Assembly: GCF_024347375.1 (NCBI RefSeq)
Contig: NZ_AP025471.1
Location: forward strand, 868,001-932,000
DNA: 64,000 bases
Direction of reading: 5' to 3'
Origin: Vibrio coralliirubri
Lineage (GTDB): Bacteria > Pseudomonadota > Gammaproteobacteria > Enterobacterales > Vibrionaceae
Shown here: positions 52,243-61,054 of the stretch, in pieces
Position numbering within the stretch: position 1 is the stretch's first letter
Layout of the letters: each line of letters begins with the position of its first letter
Notes under the pieces: model-generated
The model's input: the letters and a program-made list of their open reading frames with translations, nothing else
Told to the model about the DNA's origin: nothing
The model's database searches: none
Translations under genes and position numbers: made by a program

Positions 52243-52613
52243 TAAAAATCCAACACAATTTATATTATTTGTATAATACTCAAATGCTCATAGGTCGTTC
52301 AATTTATTTAACCAATAGTAACTATAATCAATTTCACGCCTACTTATCCCTCAGAGCTAATCCGTTTTTCTTGTTGGTGTTGCGAATATCACAACTAGGG
52401 AATGTACCATTGATATGGTTTGTCACCGCTTGATCCCTTTCTTGTTAGCTCACCATAAGTGCTTAAAATAATTGGGAGTACCGAAAGCCTTATCTTGCTA
52501 GCTAACTGCTCTACTTCGTTTATACTAGGCACAACTTATCTATAGGCTGTGATTTCAAAAAACTCATTGGTACACCTATAGTACACCTCATCCGATTGGA
52601 ACCCTTACATCAC
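52243..52613. other. Right prophage end with candidate integrase arm sites
   Basis: No gene fits these 371 bases. TGGTACACCT at 52568 and AGTACACCT at 52580 repeat the motif near attL. This DNA now supplies the region upstream of yaeQ; no clear promoter or strong ribosome site was seen before 52614. Confidence 0.5.
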
Positions 52614-52644
52614 ATGGCTCTCAAACCCACAATCTACAAGTTTC
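52614..52644. other. attR: phage-borne start of yaeQ
   Basis: A 31-base match to attL with three differences, at codons 3, 5 and 8 of yaeQ, all synonymous. The sequence keeps the reading frame MALKPTIYKF, so integration does not destroy the gene. Crossover must lie within the identical stretches. Confidence 0.87.
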
Positions 52645-53153
52645 GTATCTCTTTAACCGATATGAATCGCGACTATTACGACTCTTTTAATCTAACGGTT
52701 GCACAACACCCTTCTGAAACAGAACAGCGAATGATGGCACGTATCATGGCTTTCTGTATCAATGCATCTCCTGAACTTGAGTTCACTAAAGGGTTGTCTA
52801 GCATTGAAGAACCCGATTTATGGCAGAAGTCGTTAGACGAGCAAATCCTAGAATGGGTTGATGTAGGCGAACCTGATCCAGAGCGTGTTAAGAAGGCAAC
52901 TCGCCTATCTAAATCAGTGCGCGTATTCAGCTTCAACACTAAATCAAACGTTTGGTGGGAGCAGAACAAAGGTAAATTCGGTTACCTAAAAGCTCAGATC
53001 GTTCGTCTAGACAACGATGGTATTGAGCAGCTAGCAGCGATGACACAACGTACGATGGATCTTTCAGTCATGCTGTCGGGTAACTCTGCTTTCGTAAACA
53101 GCGATACTCAATCTGCAGAAGTAACTTGGGAAGAGCTACAGAGTAATGACTGA
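52614..53153 (+). CDS. yaeQ: YaeQ family protein, 5' end rebuilt by the prophage
   Basis: The 179-residue product has the YaeQ head MALKPTIYKFRISLTDMNRD, continues YYDSFNLTVAQHPSETEQRM and has DLWQKSLDEQILEWVDVGEP and KGKFGYLKAQIVRL. The fold is related to PD-(D/E)XK nucleases; the cellular role is unsettled. Its first ten codons come from the phage, and its promoter was left behind at attL, so expression may now depend on prophage DNA. A TTG six codons upstream is rejected. It overlaps the next gene by eight bases. Confidence 0.92.
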   Translation: MALKPTIYKFRISLTDMNRDYYDSFNLTVAQHPSETEQRMMARIMAFCINASPELEFTKGLSSIEEPDLWQKSLDEQILEWVDVGEPDPERVKKATRLSKSVRVFSFNTKSNVWWEQNKGKFGYLKAQIVRLDNDGIEQLAAMTQRTMDLSVMLSGNSAFVNSDTQSAEVTWEELQSND

Positions 53154-53799
53154 GCGTCCAACCCCGAACAGTTCGCAAACAGAAGCTAGCCTGCAAGAAG
53201 AAGCCAAGCAGCAAGCCGACGCGCAGCAAGAAATCAAAGCCAAACAACAAGCTAGAACCAAGCTTCACCAGTGTTTAAAAGAAGCAGGTTTAGATTCAGT
53301 CAAAGCGCTCTCGACAGGCTACGAGAAAGAGCTGTCGTCATTTATTGATGAAAACCACGCTCTGTTCAAACACGCTTGCGAGAACAAGCCGGACAATTCT
53401 GCACGCCAGACGTTGCTTGGCCTGTTAACCAAGGTACATATCGATGCAAGCTATCGCTTTGAAAGCAATAAAGAAGCCAATGAGGCGATGCAAAATGTAT
53501 TCGATAATACAGTGGGCACTGAACACAGCGACAAGTTTCAAAACTCTAACGCTCAACAGTTAAAACTAGTCACGCACTTGTGGTTGTTCATTCAAGGACG
53601 ACTAGGAATGGATTACAGCCTAGCCAATGATCACGCAGCTGTAGCCGCTACGCTACTGTCTCGCATATCGAGAAGCAGTAATGATGAGATTCGCGTAGAG
53701 TTCATGGCCAGTTTTTACGATGGTTTGAACATCTATCAAGCTGAGAACAAGCCATCCGGTATTGTTCACCACTTAAAGCGTTTGTTTAACCTTTCTTAA
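53146..53799 (+). CDS. Unknown protein coupled to yaeQ
   Basis: The 217-residue product has a Gln/Ala/Lys-rich N-terminal coiled coil (about 10-45; SLQEEAKQQADAQQEIKAKQ), then a helical domain (50-215) with no recognised motif. It overlaps yaeQ by eight bases, so it is co-translated. No signal peptide or membrane segment. Function unknown. Confidence 0.7.
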   Translation: MTERPTPNSSQTEASLQEEAKQQADAQQEIKAKQQARTKLHQCLKEAGLDSVKALSTGYEKELSSFIDENHALFKHACENKPDNSARQTLLGLLTKVHIDASYRFESNKEANEAMQNVFDNTVGTEHSDKFQNSNAQQLKLVTHLWLFIQGRLGMDYSLANDHAAVAATLLSRISRSSNDEIRVEFMASFYDGLNIYQAENKPSGIVHHLKRLFNLS

Positions 53800-53870
53800 G
53801 CACCCCACCAGCGACTGACTATAGTTAAGCTCTATGTTTTAATAGAGCGTACTTGTTCTGCTTGGCCGCA

Positions 53871-54339
53871 ACAGATTCCCTATTACGTTCGTTCCTCACT
53901 TTAGCGAATGACTGACTCGTGTTACTGAGATTCAACGTTTCAGTTTGCCTAGACAGAAACAGAAACTGCTATAGGTGAAATACTATTGAGCGAATTCCCC
54001 CACACTCGCCGTCATCCTCGAGAAGGAGGCACGACTGAGTCGAGGATCTCCCGCCGACCAAACTAATAAACGCCTAATCAAAACAGATTCCCTATTACGT
54101 TTGTTCCTCGCTTTAGGGAATGACAAAAGTTAAGGAGTCGCTCATTCTGCAAGATCAGCAGCGTTTTCTTCTAAAAGGCTGGAGATAGAATACACACTGA
54201 ACCCTCACCCTCGTATTTTACCTCACTCGCCGTCATCCTCGAGAAGGAGGAACGACTGAGTCGGGGATCTCATACCAAGTCAGAAACTACACAGATAAAC
54301 AGACTCCCTACTCGCTCATTCTTCACTCTAGGGAATGAC
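53871..54339. repeat. Array of five alternating palindromic (REP/BIME-like) repeats
   Basis: Units of about 42-46 bp occur as B (53871-53912), A (54005-54050), B (54083-54124), A (54226-54271), B (54299-54339). A has ends ATCCTCGA/TCGAGGAT; B has ATTCCCTA/TAGGGAAT. Reverse-complemented B resembles A (GTCATYCC...GAGGAACG...GGGATCT). Period is about 216 bp. The 53800-54470 gap is otherwise without genes. Confidence 0.85.
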
Positions 54340-54378
54340 GACATTCGTAGTCATTACAATTAACTTCATTACAGGCGT

Positions 54379-54405
54379 AAAAAAGCCCCGCAGAAAGCGA
54401 GGCTT
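54379..54405 (-). terminator. Terminator of folE
   Basis: On the minus strand AAGCCTCGC pairs with GCGGGGCTT (one mismatch) and a run of six U follows. It lies 65 bases past the folE stop. Confidence 0.85.
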
Positions 54406-54470
54406 AGAATATATTTCAACGAACATCAATTTACAGAGGCTAAATCTCGTTGATCCAATAACGAAACGTA

Positions 54471-55124
54471 TTAACGCAGGCCGTGTAAGAATTCGTGACG
54501 AGTCGCTGGGTTAGATTTGAAGATACCGCCCAGAGCTGTGGTTGTCGTTTCACTGGTTGCATCCATTACACCGCGAGATTTCACGCAATAGTGAACCGCG
54601 TCCATGGTTACAGCAACGTCATCAGTTTCGAGTAGAGTTTGCAATGCAACAAGGATCTGCTGAGTCATACGCTCTTGAACTTGTGGGCGCTGAGCAAAGA
54701 ATCGAACAATACGGTTAATCTTTGAAAGGCCGATGATTTTCCCACGAGGGATATAAGCGACCGCAGTCTTACCATCGATCGTCACTAAGTGGTGCTCACA
54801 CGTACTGGTCACGGTAATGTCTTTTACTCGTACCATCTCACGAACGCCCATCTTGTTTTCGATTACAGTAATTTTAGGGAAATTAGCGTAATCCAAACCA
54901 GAGAAAATTTCATCCACGTACATTTTAGCAATACGTTGCGGTGTTTCTTCCAGACTATCGTCCGTAAGATCAAGTTCAAGGAGAGTTAGAATCTCACGCA
55001 TATGGTGCTCGATTCGTTCCTTTTTCTCTTCTCGGCTAACCTGGTTAGGACTCATTGGCGTCTCTAACCCGCGGCTTGCTAGCGCATCTTTAACCAACTT
55101 CGCTGATTCGCTAAGACCTGACAT
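54471..55124 (-). CDS. folE: GTP cyclohydrolase I
   Basis: The 217-residue enzyme makes dihydroneopterin triphosphate from GTP for folate and other pterins. It has the long N-terminus (about 1-60), then [15 protein letters not shown], the zinc and active-site region [14 protein letters not shown], the Cys at [11 protein letters not shown], and [31 protein letters not shown] precedes the ATG at 55124; longer starts are rejected. It is divergent from moeA, as in several Vibrio. Confidence 0.95.
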   Translation of the reverse strand: MSGLSESAKLVKDALASRGLETPMSPNQVSREEKKERIEHHMREILTLLELDLTDDSLEETPQRIAKMYVDEIFSGLDYANFPKITVIENKMGVREMVRVKDITVTSTCEHHLVTIDGKTAVAYIPRGKIIGLSKINRIVRFFAQRPQVQERMTQQILVALQTLLETDDVAVTMDAVHYCVKSRGVMDATSETTTTALGGIFKSNPATRHEFLHGLR

Positions 55125-55340
55125 TGAACTTCCTCTTTTATTACCCCTTCTGGATGGCAAACAAGGATACTCGGAATTTTGAATAAATACACCCATATTT
55201 TAAGGGAGGTCATTATTTACGGGGCTTAAACTATGCTAAAGTGGCTGCAATTTCGTTGGCGAACCATCATGATTTGATAACTATTGAATCCCTATTGCCA
55301 ACCACCAAATCAAAATAATAACGATCAAAGGATTTCAATT

Positions 55341-56576
55341 ATGGGCTGTTGCGACGCTCCGGGCTTGATGCCAATTGAAGAAGCACTAGATAAGCTGCTA
55401 TCACCAATTAAACCTATTCAAACGACCTTGTCACTGCCATTGGCAGAAGCATTGGGTTACGTACTTGCTGAAGATATTCTATCCCCTATTTTCGTCCCTC
55501 CTTTTGATAACTCAGCAATGGATGGCTATGCACTGCGCTTAGCAGACCTAGAGAACGGTAAAGTACTGCCTTTAGCGGGTAAGTCCTTTGCAGGTCAACC
55601 ATTTGAAGGTGAATGGCCAGCAAACACCTGTATTCGCATTATGACAGGCGCAAAGATCCCGGAAGGATGCGATGCCATAATCATGCAAGAAAATACGGCT
55701 GAAACTGGCGCTGGCATTGAAATTCAACAAGACGACATCAAGTTGAACAATAATATTCGCCCTACTGGTGACGACATCAAGCAAGGCGATATCGTTCTTA
55801 GCCGTGGCGAACGTTTAACACCTCGTGACATTCCAATGATTGCTTCGCTCGGTGTGAGCCATGTAACTGTGGCACACAAGCCTAAAGTCGCTTTCTTCTC
55901 TACTGGCGATGAGCTTAAGCCATTAGGCCAACCTCTTGAAGACGGTCAGATCTACGACAGCAACCGCTACGGCATTAAACCGCTGATTGAAGCGTTTGGT
56001 TGTGAAGCGATTGACCTAGGCATCATCCCTGATTGCCCTACAACGCTTAAAGAAACCTTCGAAAAAGCTCAAGAACTCGCAGATGTTGTTGTGACTTCTG
56101 GCGGCGTGAGTGTTGGTGAAGCGGATTACACCAAAGATATTTTGGAAGAACTCGGCCAAATCGGCTTCTGGAAGCTCGCTATCAAACCAGGTAAACCGTT
56201 CGCATTTGGTGAGTTGGATAACGCGTGGTTCTGTGGCTTACCGGGTAACCCAGTATCAGCAATGATGACTATGTATGTGTTAGTTCAGCCTATGCTGGCT
56301 AAACTGGCAGGTCACACCGCATGGACAGCACCAGAATCGATTCCTGCTATCACTAAGTCTGCATTCAAAAAAGGCCCAGGCCGTACTGATTACCAACGTG
56401 GCATCTACTCGATTGAAAACGGTCAGTTTGTAGTAGAGACAACAGGTAACCAAAGCTCCGGCGCTTTCCGTTCAATGAGCTTAGCAAACTGCTTTGTGGT
56501 CCTAGAGCGTGAACGTGGCCGTGTAGAAGTCGGTGAAACGGTTCAGGTTCAACTATTTAACTCGACGCTTTACTAA
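55341..56576 (+). CDS. moeA: Molybdopterin molybdenumtransferase
   Basis: The 411-residue protein inserts molybdate into adenylated molybdopterin. Marks are FDNSAMDGYALR (about 58-69), IMTGAKIPEGCDAIIMQE, the MoaB/Mog-like domain with STGDELKPLGQ and TSGGVSVGEADYTK, and GLPGNPVSAMMT. AAAGGA is 9 bases upstream of the ATG at 55341. moeB follows 12 bases after its stop. No Moco riboswitch could be recognised in the leader. Confidence 0.96.
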   Translation: MGCCDAPGLMPIEEALDKLLSPIKPIQTTLSLPLAEALGYVLAEDILSPIFVPPFDNSAMDGYALRLADLENGKVLPLAGKSFAGQPFEGEWPANTCIRIMTGAKIPEGCDAIIMQENTAETGAGIEIQQDDIKLNNNIRPTGDDIKQGDIVLSRGERLTPRDIPMIASLGVSHVTVAHKPKVAFFSTGDELKPLGQPLEDGQIYDSNRYGIKPLIEAFGCEAIDLGIIPDCPTTLKETFEKAQELADVVVTSGGVSVGEADYTKDILEELGQIGFWKLAIKPGKPFAFGELDNAWFCGLPGNPVSAMMTMYVLVQPMLAKLAGHTAWTAPESIPAITKSAFKKGPGRTDYQRGIYSIENGQFVVETTGNQSSGAFRSMSLANCFVVLERERGRVEVGETVQVQLFNSTLY

Positions 56577-56588
56577 CGAGGCTTGCTG

Positions 56589-57338
56589 ATGGAAATACTG
56601 TCTGACGCAGAGATGCTTCGTTACAATCGCCAGATCATTCTCAAACAGTTTGATTTTGAAGGCCAAGAAGCGCTGAAACAGAGTTCAATCTTAGTGTTAG
56701 GTGCAGGTGGTTTAGGCTGTGCCTCTGCTCAATACCTTGCGACGGCGGGCATTGGTAAGCTAACACTGATCGACGATGATATTGTCGAGCTTTCAAATTT
56801 ACAGCGACAAGTACTTCATACCGATGCTGATATTGGTAAGAAGAAGGTCGATTCTGCTGCCGAGTCTTTGCAGGTATTGAACCCTCATCTGACGATTGAA
56901 ACTGTCGATCACAGGCTTGATGACGAAACACTTGGCACGTTGATTGAAGCACACTCGCTTGTTCTTGATGCCAGTGACAACGTTGAAACGCGCAATCAGT
57001 TGAACCGTTTGTGTTACGCATCAAAAACGCCACTCGTATCGGGCGCTGCGATTCGCATGGAAGGTCAGATTAGCGTATTCACTTATCAAGATGAAAATGC
57101 ACCTTGCTACCAGTGCTTGAGCGCTCTATTCGGCAACGCTGCTCTAAGCTGTGTTGAAGCCGGTGTGATGGCACCTGTTGTTGGCATGGTAGGCGCGGCT
57201 CAGGCTTTGGAAGCTATCAAGGTTATTGCCAAGTTTGGACAACCAAAGCAAGGCAAACTTTTGATTCTCGATGCCATGTCTCACAGCTGGCGTGAAATGA
57301 ATTTAATGAAGATGCCTAATTGTTCGGTGTGTGGATAA
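56589..57338 (+). CDS. moeB: Molybdopterin-synthase adenylyltransferase
   Basis: The 249-residue protein activates the C-terminus of MoaD. It has the E1-type nucleotide site VLGAGGLGCASAQYLATAGI, then LIDDDIVELSNLQRQ with the catalytic Arg, and a zinc site from CYQC and C-terminal CSVC cysteines. GAGG precedes the ATG. It forms an operon with moeA. Confidence 0.95.
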   Translation: MEILSDAEMLRYNRQIILKQFDFEGQEALKQSSILVLGAGGLGCASAQYLATAGIGKLTLIDDDIVELSNLQRQVLHTDADIGKKKVDSAAESLQVLNPHLTIETVDHRLDDETLGTLIEAHSLVLDASDNVETRNQLNRLCYASKTPLVSGAAIRMEGQISVFTYQDENAPCYQCLSALFGNAALSCVEAGVMAPVVGMVGAAQALEAIKVIAKFGQPKQGKLLILDAMSHSWREMNLMKMPNCSVCG

Positions 57339-57369
57339 ACTAAATCCTATCCCCTCTTATCGAAAGCCT

Positions 57370-57398
57370 AAGCCTTGACTATATGTTGGGGCTTTTTT
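57370..57398 (+). terminator. Terminator of moeA-moeB
   Basis: AAGCCTTGAC (57370-57379) pairs with GTTGGGGCTT (57385-57394) using some G-U pairs, then a U-run. Confidence 0.75.
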
Positions 57399-57470
57399 AT
57401 GTCTCAACGTCAGCATCTCAACTCGCTTTATCAATTTGAAATACTCTATGAGAGATTAGTTTCATTTGAA

Positions 57471-57496
57471 TTCTCATTTTGAGAATATAATGAGAA
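57471..57496. promoter_or_regulatory. Dyad upstream of the LruC gene
   Basis: TTCTCA-TTT-TGAGAA (57471-57485) is a perfect inverted repeat, followed by another TGAGAA at 57491-57496, so two overlapping dyads exist. It lies about 100 bases before the LruC gene and may be a regulator site. Confidence 0.5.
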
Positions 57497-57593
57497 ACTT
57501 AGCGACTTAAAACATAAACCATAAAAATCAACAGCTTAAAAATGGCACGTAACTTGTAAAAGTATCTAGACCTTCCATCACAAGGATGTAGAT

Positions 57594-59729
57594 ATGAGAA
57601 TTACAACGTTAAGTTTGCTATTAAGTGCGCCCCTAGCCGCCAACGCTGCGCCATTCGACACATGTCCAAGTAAGGCTTACTTGTTTCAGTCAAAACCCGT
57701 TGAGGTTTGGGGTGTCAATCTAGTAACTGGTTCAACTACCCTTCTCGAAGACGACACGGGTATGAATGCCAATATCAATGGTGTCGGTTTCGACTTTCAA
57801 GACAGGTATATATACGGCTACGACACTACTAATAAACGCCTAGTTCGCCTTGGTCAAGATTTCCAAGCTGAAGTCATCAATACCAGTGGCTTACCCACCG
57901 ATCACACCTTTTATGTAGGTGACGTATATGATCACGTTTACTACTTATACCGTACTGGAAAAGGGCTATTCACCGTTGACCTATCTCCTTTAGATACCGA
58001 CCCAAACGCGACCGTTACGGTTAACAAAATAGCTGGTAGCCCAGCAACCGTAAAATTGACTGATTTCGCCTTCCATCCAAGTGATGGCTCTTTATATGGT
58101 ATCGATAATAACTCTGGTGGCTTATACAGCTTCAATCCTACAACTGGTGCAGAAACCTATATCGGTGATACCGGAGAAACAGGGACATTCGGCGCAGGTT
58201 ATTTCGATGTGAACGGCTACTACTACGTATCTCGAAATCAAGACGGTAAGATCTACCGTATCAACCTATCCCCAGATAACGCTGCAAACATCGCTGCAGG
58301 TGTCGTTCCTGCTGTAGAGTTTGTATCCAATGGCCCTTCTTCTAATCAAAATGATGGTGCTCGCTGTGCGAATGCGCCCGTTGTGGATGAAGATTCCAAC
58401 ATCGACTTCGGTGACGCTCCAGATACTTACCTAACGTTATTAGCAAGTAACGGTCCTCGACATGAATTGGATGGCGTGACTTGGTTAGGTACAGATGCAC
58501 CCGACGCCGACCTTGACGGCTACGTAACACCGCAATCAGATGAAAGCGTGGGTATTGATGATGAGTGGGCGAACGGTGGTATCGGTTTTGTAACCGCACT
58601 TGAAGCTGGTCTTGATTCAAAAGTAGTGATTGAAGCTTCAACAACCGGTTACCTTTCAGCTTGGATAGACTGGAACCAAGATGGCAGCTTCGATGGCGCC
58701 AACGAGCAAGTATTTACCGATTACCTGTTAGACGCTGGTGAAAACGATCTTTTCCTTAATGTTGATATCAACGCACTGACCGGTACGACGTGGGCTCGAT
58801 TCAGATTCAGTCAACAAACCAACCTAAGTTACTTTGGCGGTTCAACCTCTGGTGAGGTGGTCGATATTCAAGTCGATGTTCTTAACGATGGTGCCACCGC
58901 TCGTTACTTCCCAAGTGCTTCCGGTTACGCAACGCTCGCATACGAAGATAACTGGCCATATAAAGCCGACTACGACATGAACGATGCTGTTCTTATGTAT
59001 CGCATTACCGAAATCCTTAAAGATGGAAAAGTCGTTAAGTCCACTATTGACGGCCGCCTTGCTGCTGTCGGAGCATCGTACAGAAATGGTTTTGCTGTTC
59101 GACTTCCTAACCTAGACCCGAGCTTGGTGAGTAGTGGTAGCTCTTACATGAAACACAATGGTGTATTCACTGACCTTGACCTAGAAGATGGACGTAGCGA
59201 AGCAATCTTTGTTATCGCCAATGACCTGACAGAAAAAATCAGCACTGGCTGTACCTTCTACCGCACCAGTAATGGATGTAAAGAGGATGAGCAGTTCTCA
59301 TTCCAAATTGGTATTACTTTAGCCGGAGACGGTGTGAATACTGGCAGCTGGACCGATATGCCTTACGACCCGTTCATCTTCGCAACGCCTGGGTATTATC
59401 ACGGTGAAAACCTACCTCTACATCCAGGACGCAGCTGGGAGGTTCACTTGCCAGACCAAGCGCCAACAGAAGCATTTGATACCACTAACCTCTTTGAGGC
59501 TGGATTAGGCGTTGATGACAGTAATCCATCAACAGGTAAATACTTCAAAACAGTAGAAAACCACCCTTGGGCGCTAATTGTGACTTCGGATGACGAATGG
59601 GAGTGGCCTTTAGAGTACGTCGATATTGTTACCGCTTACCCAGAATTTAAACCATACGCAGAATCCGGCGGTGAAACGAACCAGACATGGTACCAATCAC
59701 CTGCAGACAACCAACGTTACGAACCATAA
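57594..59729 (+). CDS. Exported LruC-domain surface protein with GEVED domain
   Basis: The 711-residue precursor has a signal peptide cut near NAA-PFDTC (residue 19). A beta-propeller-like DUF6923 region (about 25-265) has repeats of the FHPSDGSLYGIDNNSGGLYS type. A GEVED domain (about 280-435; STSGEVVDIQVDV) follows, and an LruC/DUF4842 domain (about 450-700; YEDNWPYKADYDMNDAVLMY). Acidic loops such as DWNQDGSFDGANEQ suggest calcium binding. AAGGATGTAGAT precedes the ATG. A lipoprotein gene follows in the same direction. Role probably cell-surface adhesion or matrix, by context only. Confidence 0.85.
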   Translation: MRITTLSLLLSAPLAANAAPFDTCPSKAYLFQSKPVEVWGVNLVTGSTTLLEDDTGMNANINGVGFDFQDRYIYGYDTTNKRLVRLGQDFQAEVINTSGLPTDHTFYVGDVYDHVYYLYRTGKGLFTVDLSPLDTDPNATVTVNKIAGSPATVKLTDFAFHPSDGSLYGIDNNSGGLYSFNPTTGAETYIGDTGETGTFGAGYFDVNGYYYVSRNQDGKIYRINLSPDNAANIAAGVVPAVEFVSNGPSSNQNDGARCANAPVVDEDSNIDFGDAPDTYLTLLASNGPRHELDGVTWLGTDAPDADLDGYVTPQSDESVGIDDEWANGGIGFVTALEAGLDSKVVIEASTTGYLSAWIDWNQDGSFDGANEQVFTDYLLDAGENDLFLNVDINALTGTTWARFRFSQQTNLSYFGGSTSGEVVDIQVDVLNDGATARYFPSASGYATLAYEDNWPYKADYDMNDAVLMYRITEILKDGKVVKSTIDGRLAAVGASYRNGFAVRLPNLDPSLVSSGSSYMKHNGVFTDLDLEDGRSEAIFVIANDLTEKISTGCTFYRTSNGCKEDEQFSFQIGITLAGDGVNTGSWTDMPYDPFIFATPGYYHGENLPLHPGRSWEVHLPDQAPTEAFDTTNLFEAGLGVDDSNPSTGKYFKTVENHPWALIVTSDDEWEWPLEYVDIVTAYPEFKPYAESGGETNQTWYQSPADNQRYEP

Positions 59730-59815
59730 GGAGAGACGTTATGACTATTCACACTAAACAATATCGAGACAATCATTGCGTTGATTCAAGTCGTAATCTC
59801 TTTGAGGAAAAACAT

Positions 59816-60376
59816 ATGTCTGTACAAAGCACTTGGAACATGAAGAAGTCACTAGCCGTTTTTTTAGCAGCAGCTCCATTAGTATTAGCCGGTTGTGGGG
59901 GCGGCGGTGGGGGCGGTAGCAGTGCATCGACTCCATCGCCATCTACACCCTCGACACCTGCAACCCCGTCGAATCCGGTAACAGCAACGACTCCGGTAAC
60001 AGCAACGCCTTCGCCGTCTCCCGCGACAAGTGCGGCAGCAGCGCAAAGCTATACGATGAGTGATTTGGTGGTACCTGACGGGTTTGACTACAACTCTGTT
60101 GAACAGTTTGATCTCGACATCGACATCAGCAGCATTTCGACAGACCGTTCTTTTGTGACCGTTTATAGCCGATTTAGTACAAGAGATGACTCAACCTTGA
60201 AGCCAGATTACTCCAGTAAGGTCATTGCAGGTCCATTAGATAATGGTGTGTTCGCCTCGAACTTTGCAGCACCGGTAAACCATGAAGCACTCTTGATAGA
60301 GATTTGGTTCTACGATGGTCAACCTCCATTACAACAAGTGGTTTCTAGCGGCGACTCTCAGATTGTCTGGCAGTAA
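59816..60376 (+). CDS. Lipoprotein linked to the LruC gene
   Basis: The product has a lipoprotein signal ending LVLAGC (Cys 27 from this start), then a Gly run, a Ser/Thr/Pro linker (about 35-75) and a 105-residue beta domain (FDLDIDISSISTDRSFVTVY). The ATG at 59816 has GAGG upstream; ATG at 59840 and ATG at 59741 are other options. The small outer-membrane protein probably works with the LruC protein; its beta domain resembles no family I can name. Confidence 0.75.
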   Translation: MSVQSTWNMKKSLAVFLAAAPLVLAGCGGGGGGGSSASTPSPSTPSTPATPSNPVTATTPVTATPSPSPATSAAAAQSYTMSDLVVPDGFDYNSVEQFDLDIDISSISTDRSFVTVYSRFSTRDDSTLKPDYSSKVIAGPLDNGVFASNFAAPVNHEALLIEIWFYDGQPPLQQVVSSGDSQIVWQ

Positions 60377-60453
60377 ATCGTTTAACAGCAGGTAACTTGT
60401 CGTTAGTTAGGTCTATGACGAAACAGAGTCAAAATTAGTTGTTTGTAAGTAAG

Positions 60454-60480
60454 AAGTGAGCAGAAATGCTCACTTTTTTG
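60454..60480 (+). terminator. Terminator after the LruC-lipoprotein unit
   Basis: AAGTGAGCA (60454-60462) pairs with TGCTCACTT (60467-60475) and a U-run follows. Confidence 0.9.
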
Positions 60481-60582
60481 TTTTCGTCGAAGAGCGATTA
60501 ATTCAGCTTTCTTAGCGAGTAGCATTCACTTTACCACCAATCTCACTTATATTTTCAATATAACCTTCAAAGACTTACTCTC

Positions 60583-60897
60583 ATGAAACAGTTAAAAATA
60601 GGTCTATTTATCTTAATGTGTGGCGTAGGCGTGTTAGTTGCCCTTGCCTATTTCCCGCTAACATCAGAGACGGGGCAACGCATTCAAGCCAAAGTCATTT
60701 CGAACACGCTTACTCAATCCTTAGATGGGCACAGGCGTTATCTTACGGTTCAGACAAAAGATAATGACGTATTTCGGGTCTCTATTGCTCCTACCACAGA
60801 CTGCCCTATTGATTCTGTGGTCGCGCTTGATACATTAAACAATCAAATAACCGGACAAAGCAGTTATCAGTTCATCCACTGTCGAGCCGCACAGTAG
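60583..60897 (+). CDS. Small membrane-anchored protein of unknown function
   Basis: The 104-residue product has an N-terminal membrane helix (about 5-26; IGLFILMCGVGVLVALAYFP), then a periplasmic beta-rich domain (RRYLTVQTKDNDVFRVSIA) with two cysteines. No family is recognised. It is a single gene followed by tandem repeats. Confidence 0.6.
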   Translation: MKQLKIGLFILMCGVGVLVALAYFPLTSETGQRIQAKVISNTLTQSLDGHRRYLTVQTKDNDVFRVSIAPTTDCPIDSVVALDTLNNQITGQSSYQFIHCRAAQ

Positions 60898-60946
60898 CTA
60901 TCGATACAACAACGGTATTCGTAGAAACGACAGTAATCGCTGTAAC

Positions 60947-61050
60947 ACTGTATTCGCTAAAACAGCAGTAATGCTATAACACTGTATTCGCTAAAACAGC
61001 AGTAATGCTATAACAGCAAGAATCGCTAAAACAACAAGAATGGATATAAC
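60947..61050 (+). repeat. 34-bp tandem repeats with degenerate flanking units
   Basis: Two identical 34-base units (60947-60980 and 60981-61014; start ACTGTATTCGCTAAAACAGC) are followed by a decayed third (61015-61050) and preceded by a partial one from 60913. They run into the start of the sulfurtransferase gene. Confidence 0.85.
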
Positions 61051-61054
61051 AATA

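Larger units (their letters stand above)
11119..52644. mobile_element. Complete-looking mosaic prophage (P2-type head, Mu-type tail) integrated in yaeQ
   Basis: The element runs from the 31-bp attL at 11119 to the matching attR at 52614-52644. It has integrase, repressor, replication, lysis, packaging, head and tail modules, each recognisable. Subtracting four 1054-bp IS copies and their duplications leaves about 37.2 kb, a normal size for such phages. No structural gene is broken, so virion production may still be possible; the damaged genes are all cargo. Lysogeny genes lie beside attL. No complete relative could be checked from sequence alone, so similarity to any named phage is left open. 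Confidence 0.9.

Noticed and set aside
53871..54339. Spaced repeats that could suggest a CRISPR array
   Set aside because: Units are palindromic, alternate in direction, and are separated by unequal spacers of about 28-101 bases; no cas genes are near.
55125..55340. Moco riboswitch upstream of moeA
   Set aside because: The leader lacks the conserved Moco-aptamer blocks I could recognise, and much of it is needed for the divergent folE promoter.
60947..61050. Short CRISPR-like repeat
   Set aside because: Units are directly adjacent with no spacers; it is a simple tandem repeat.
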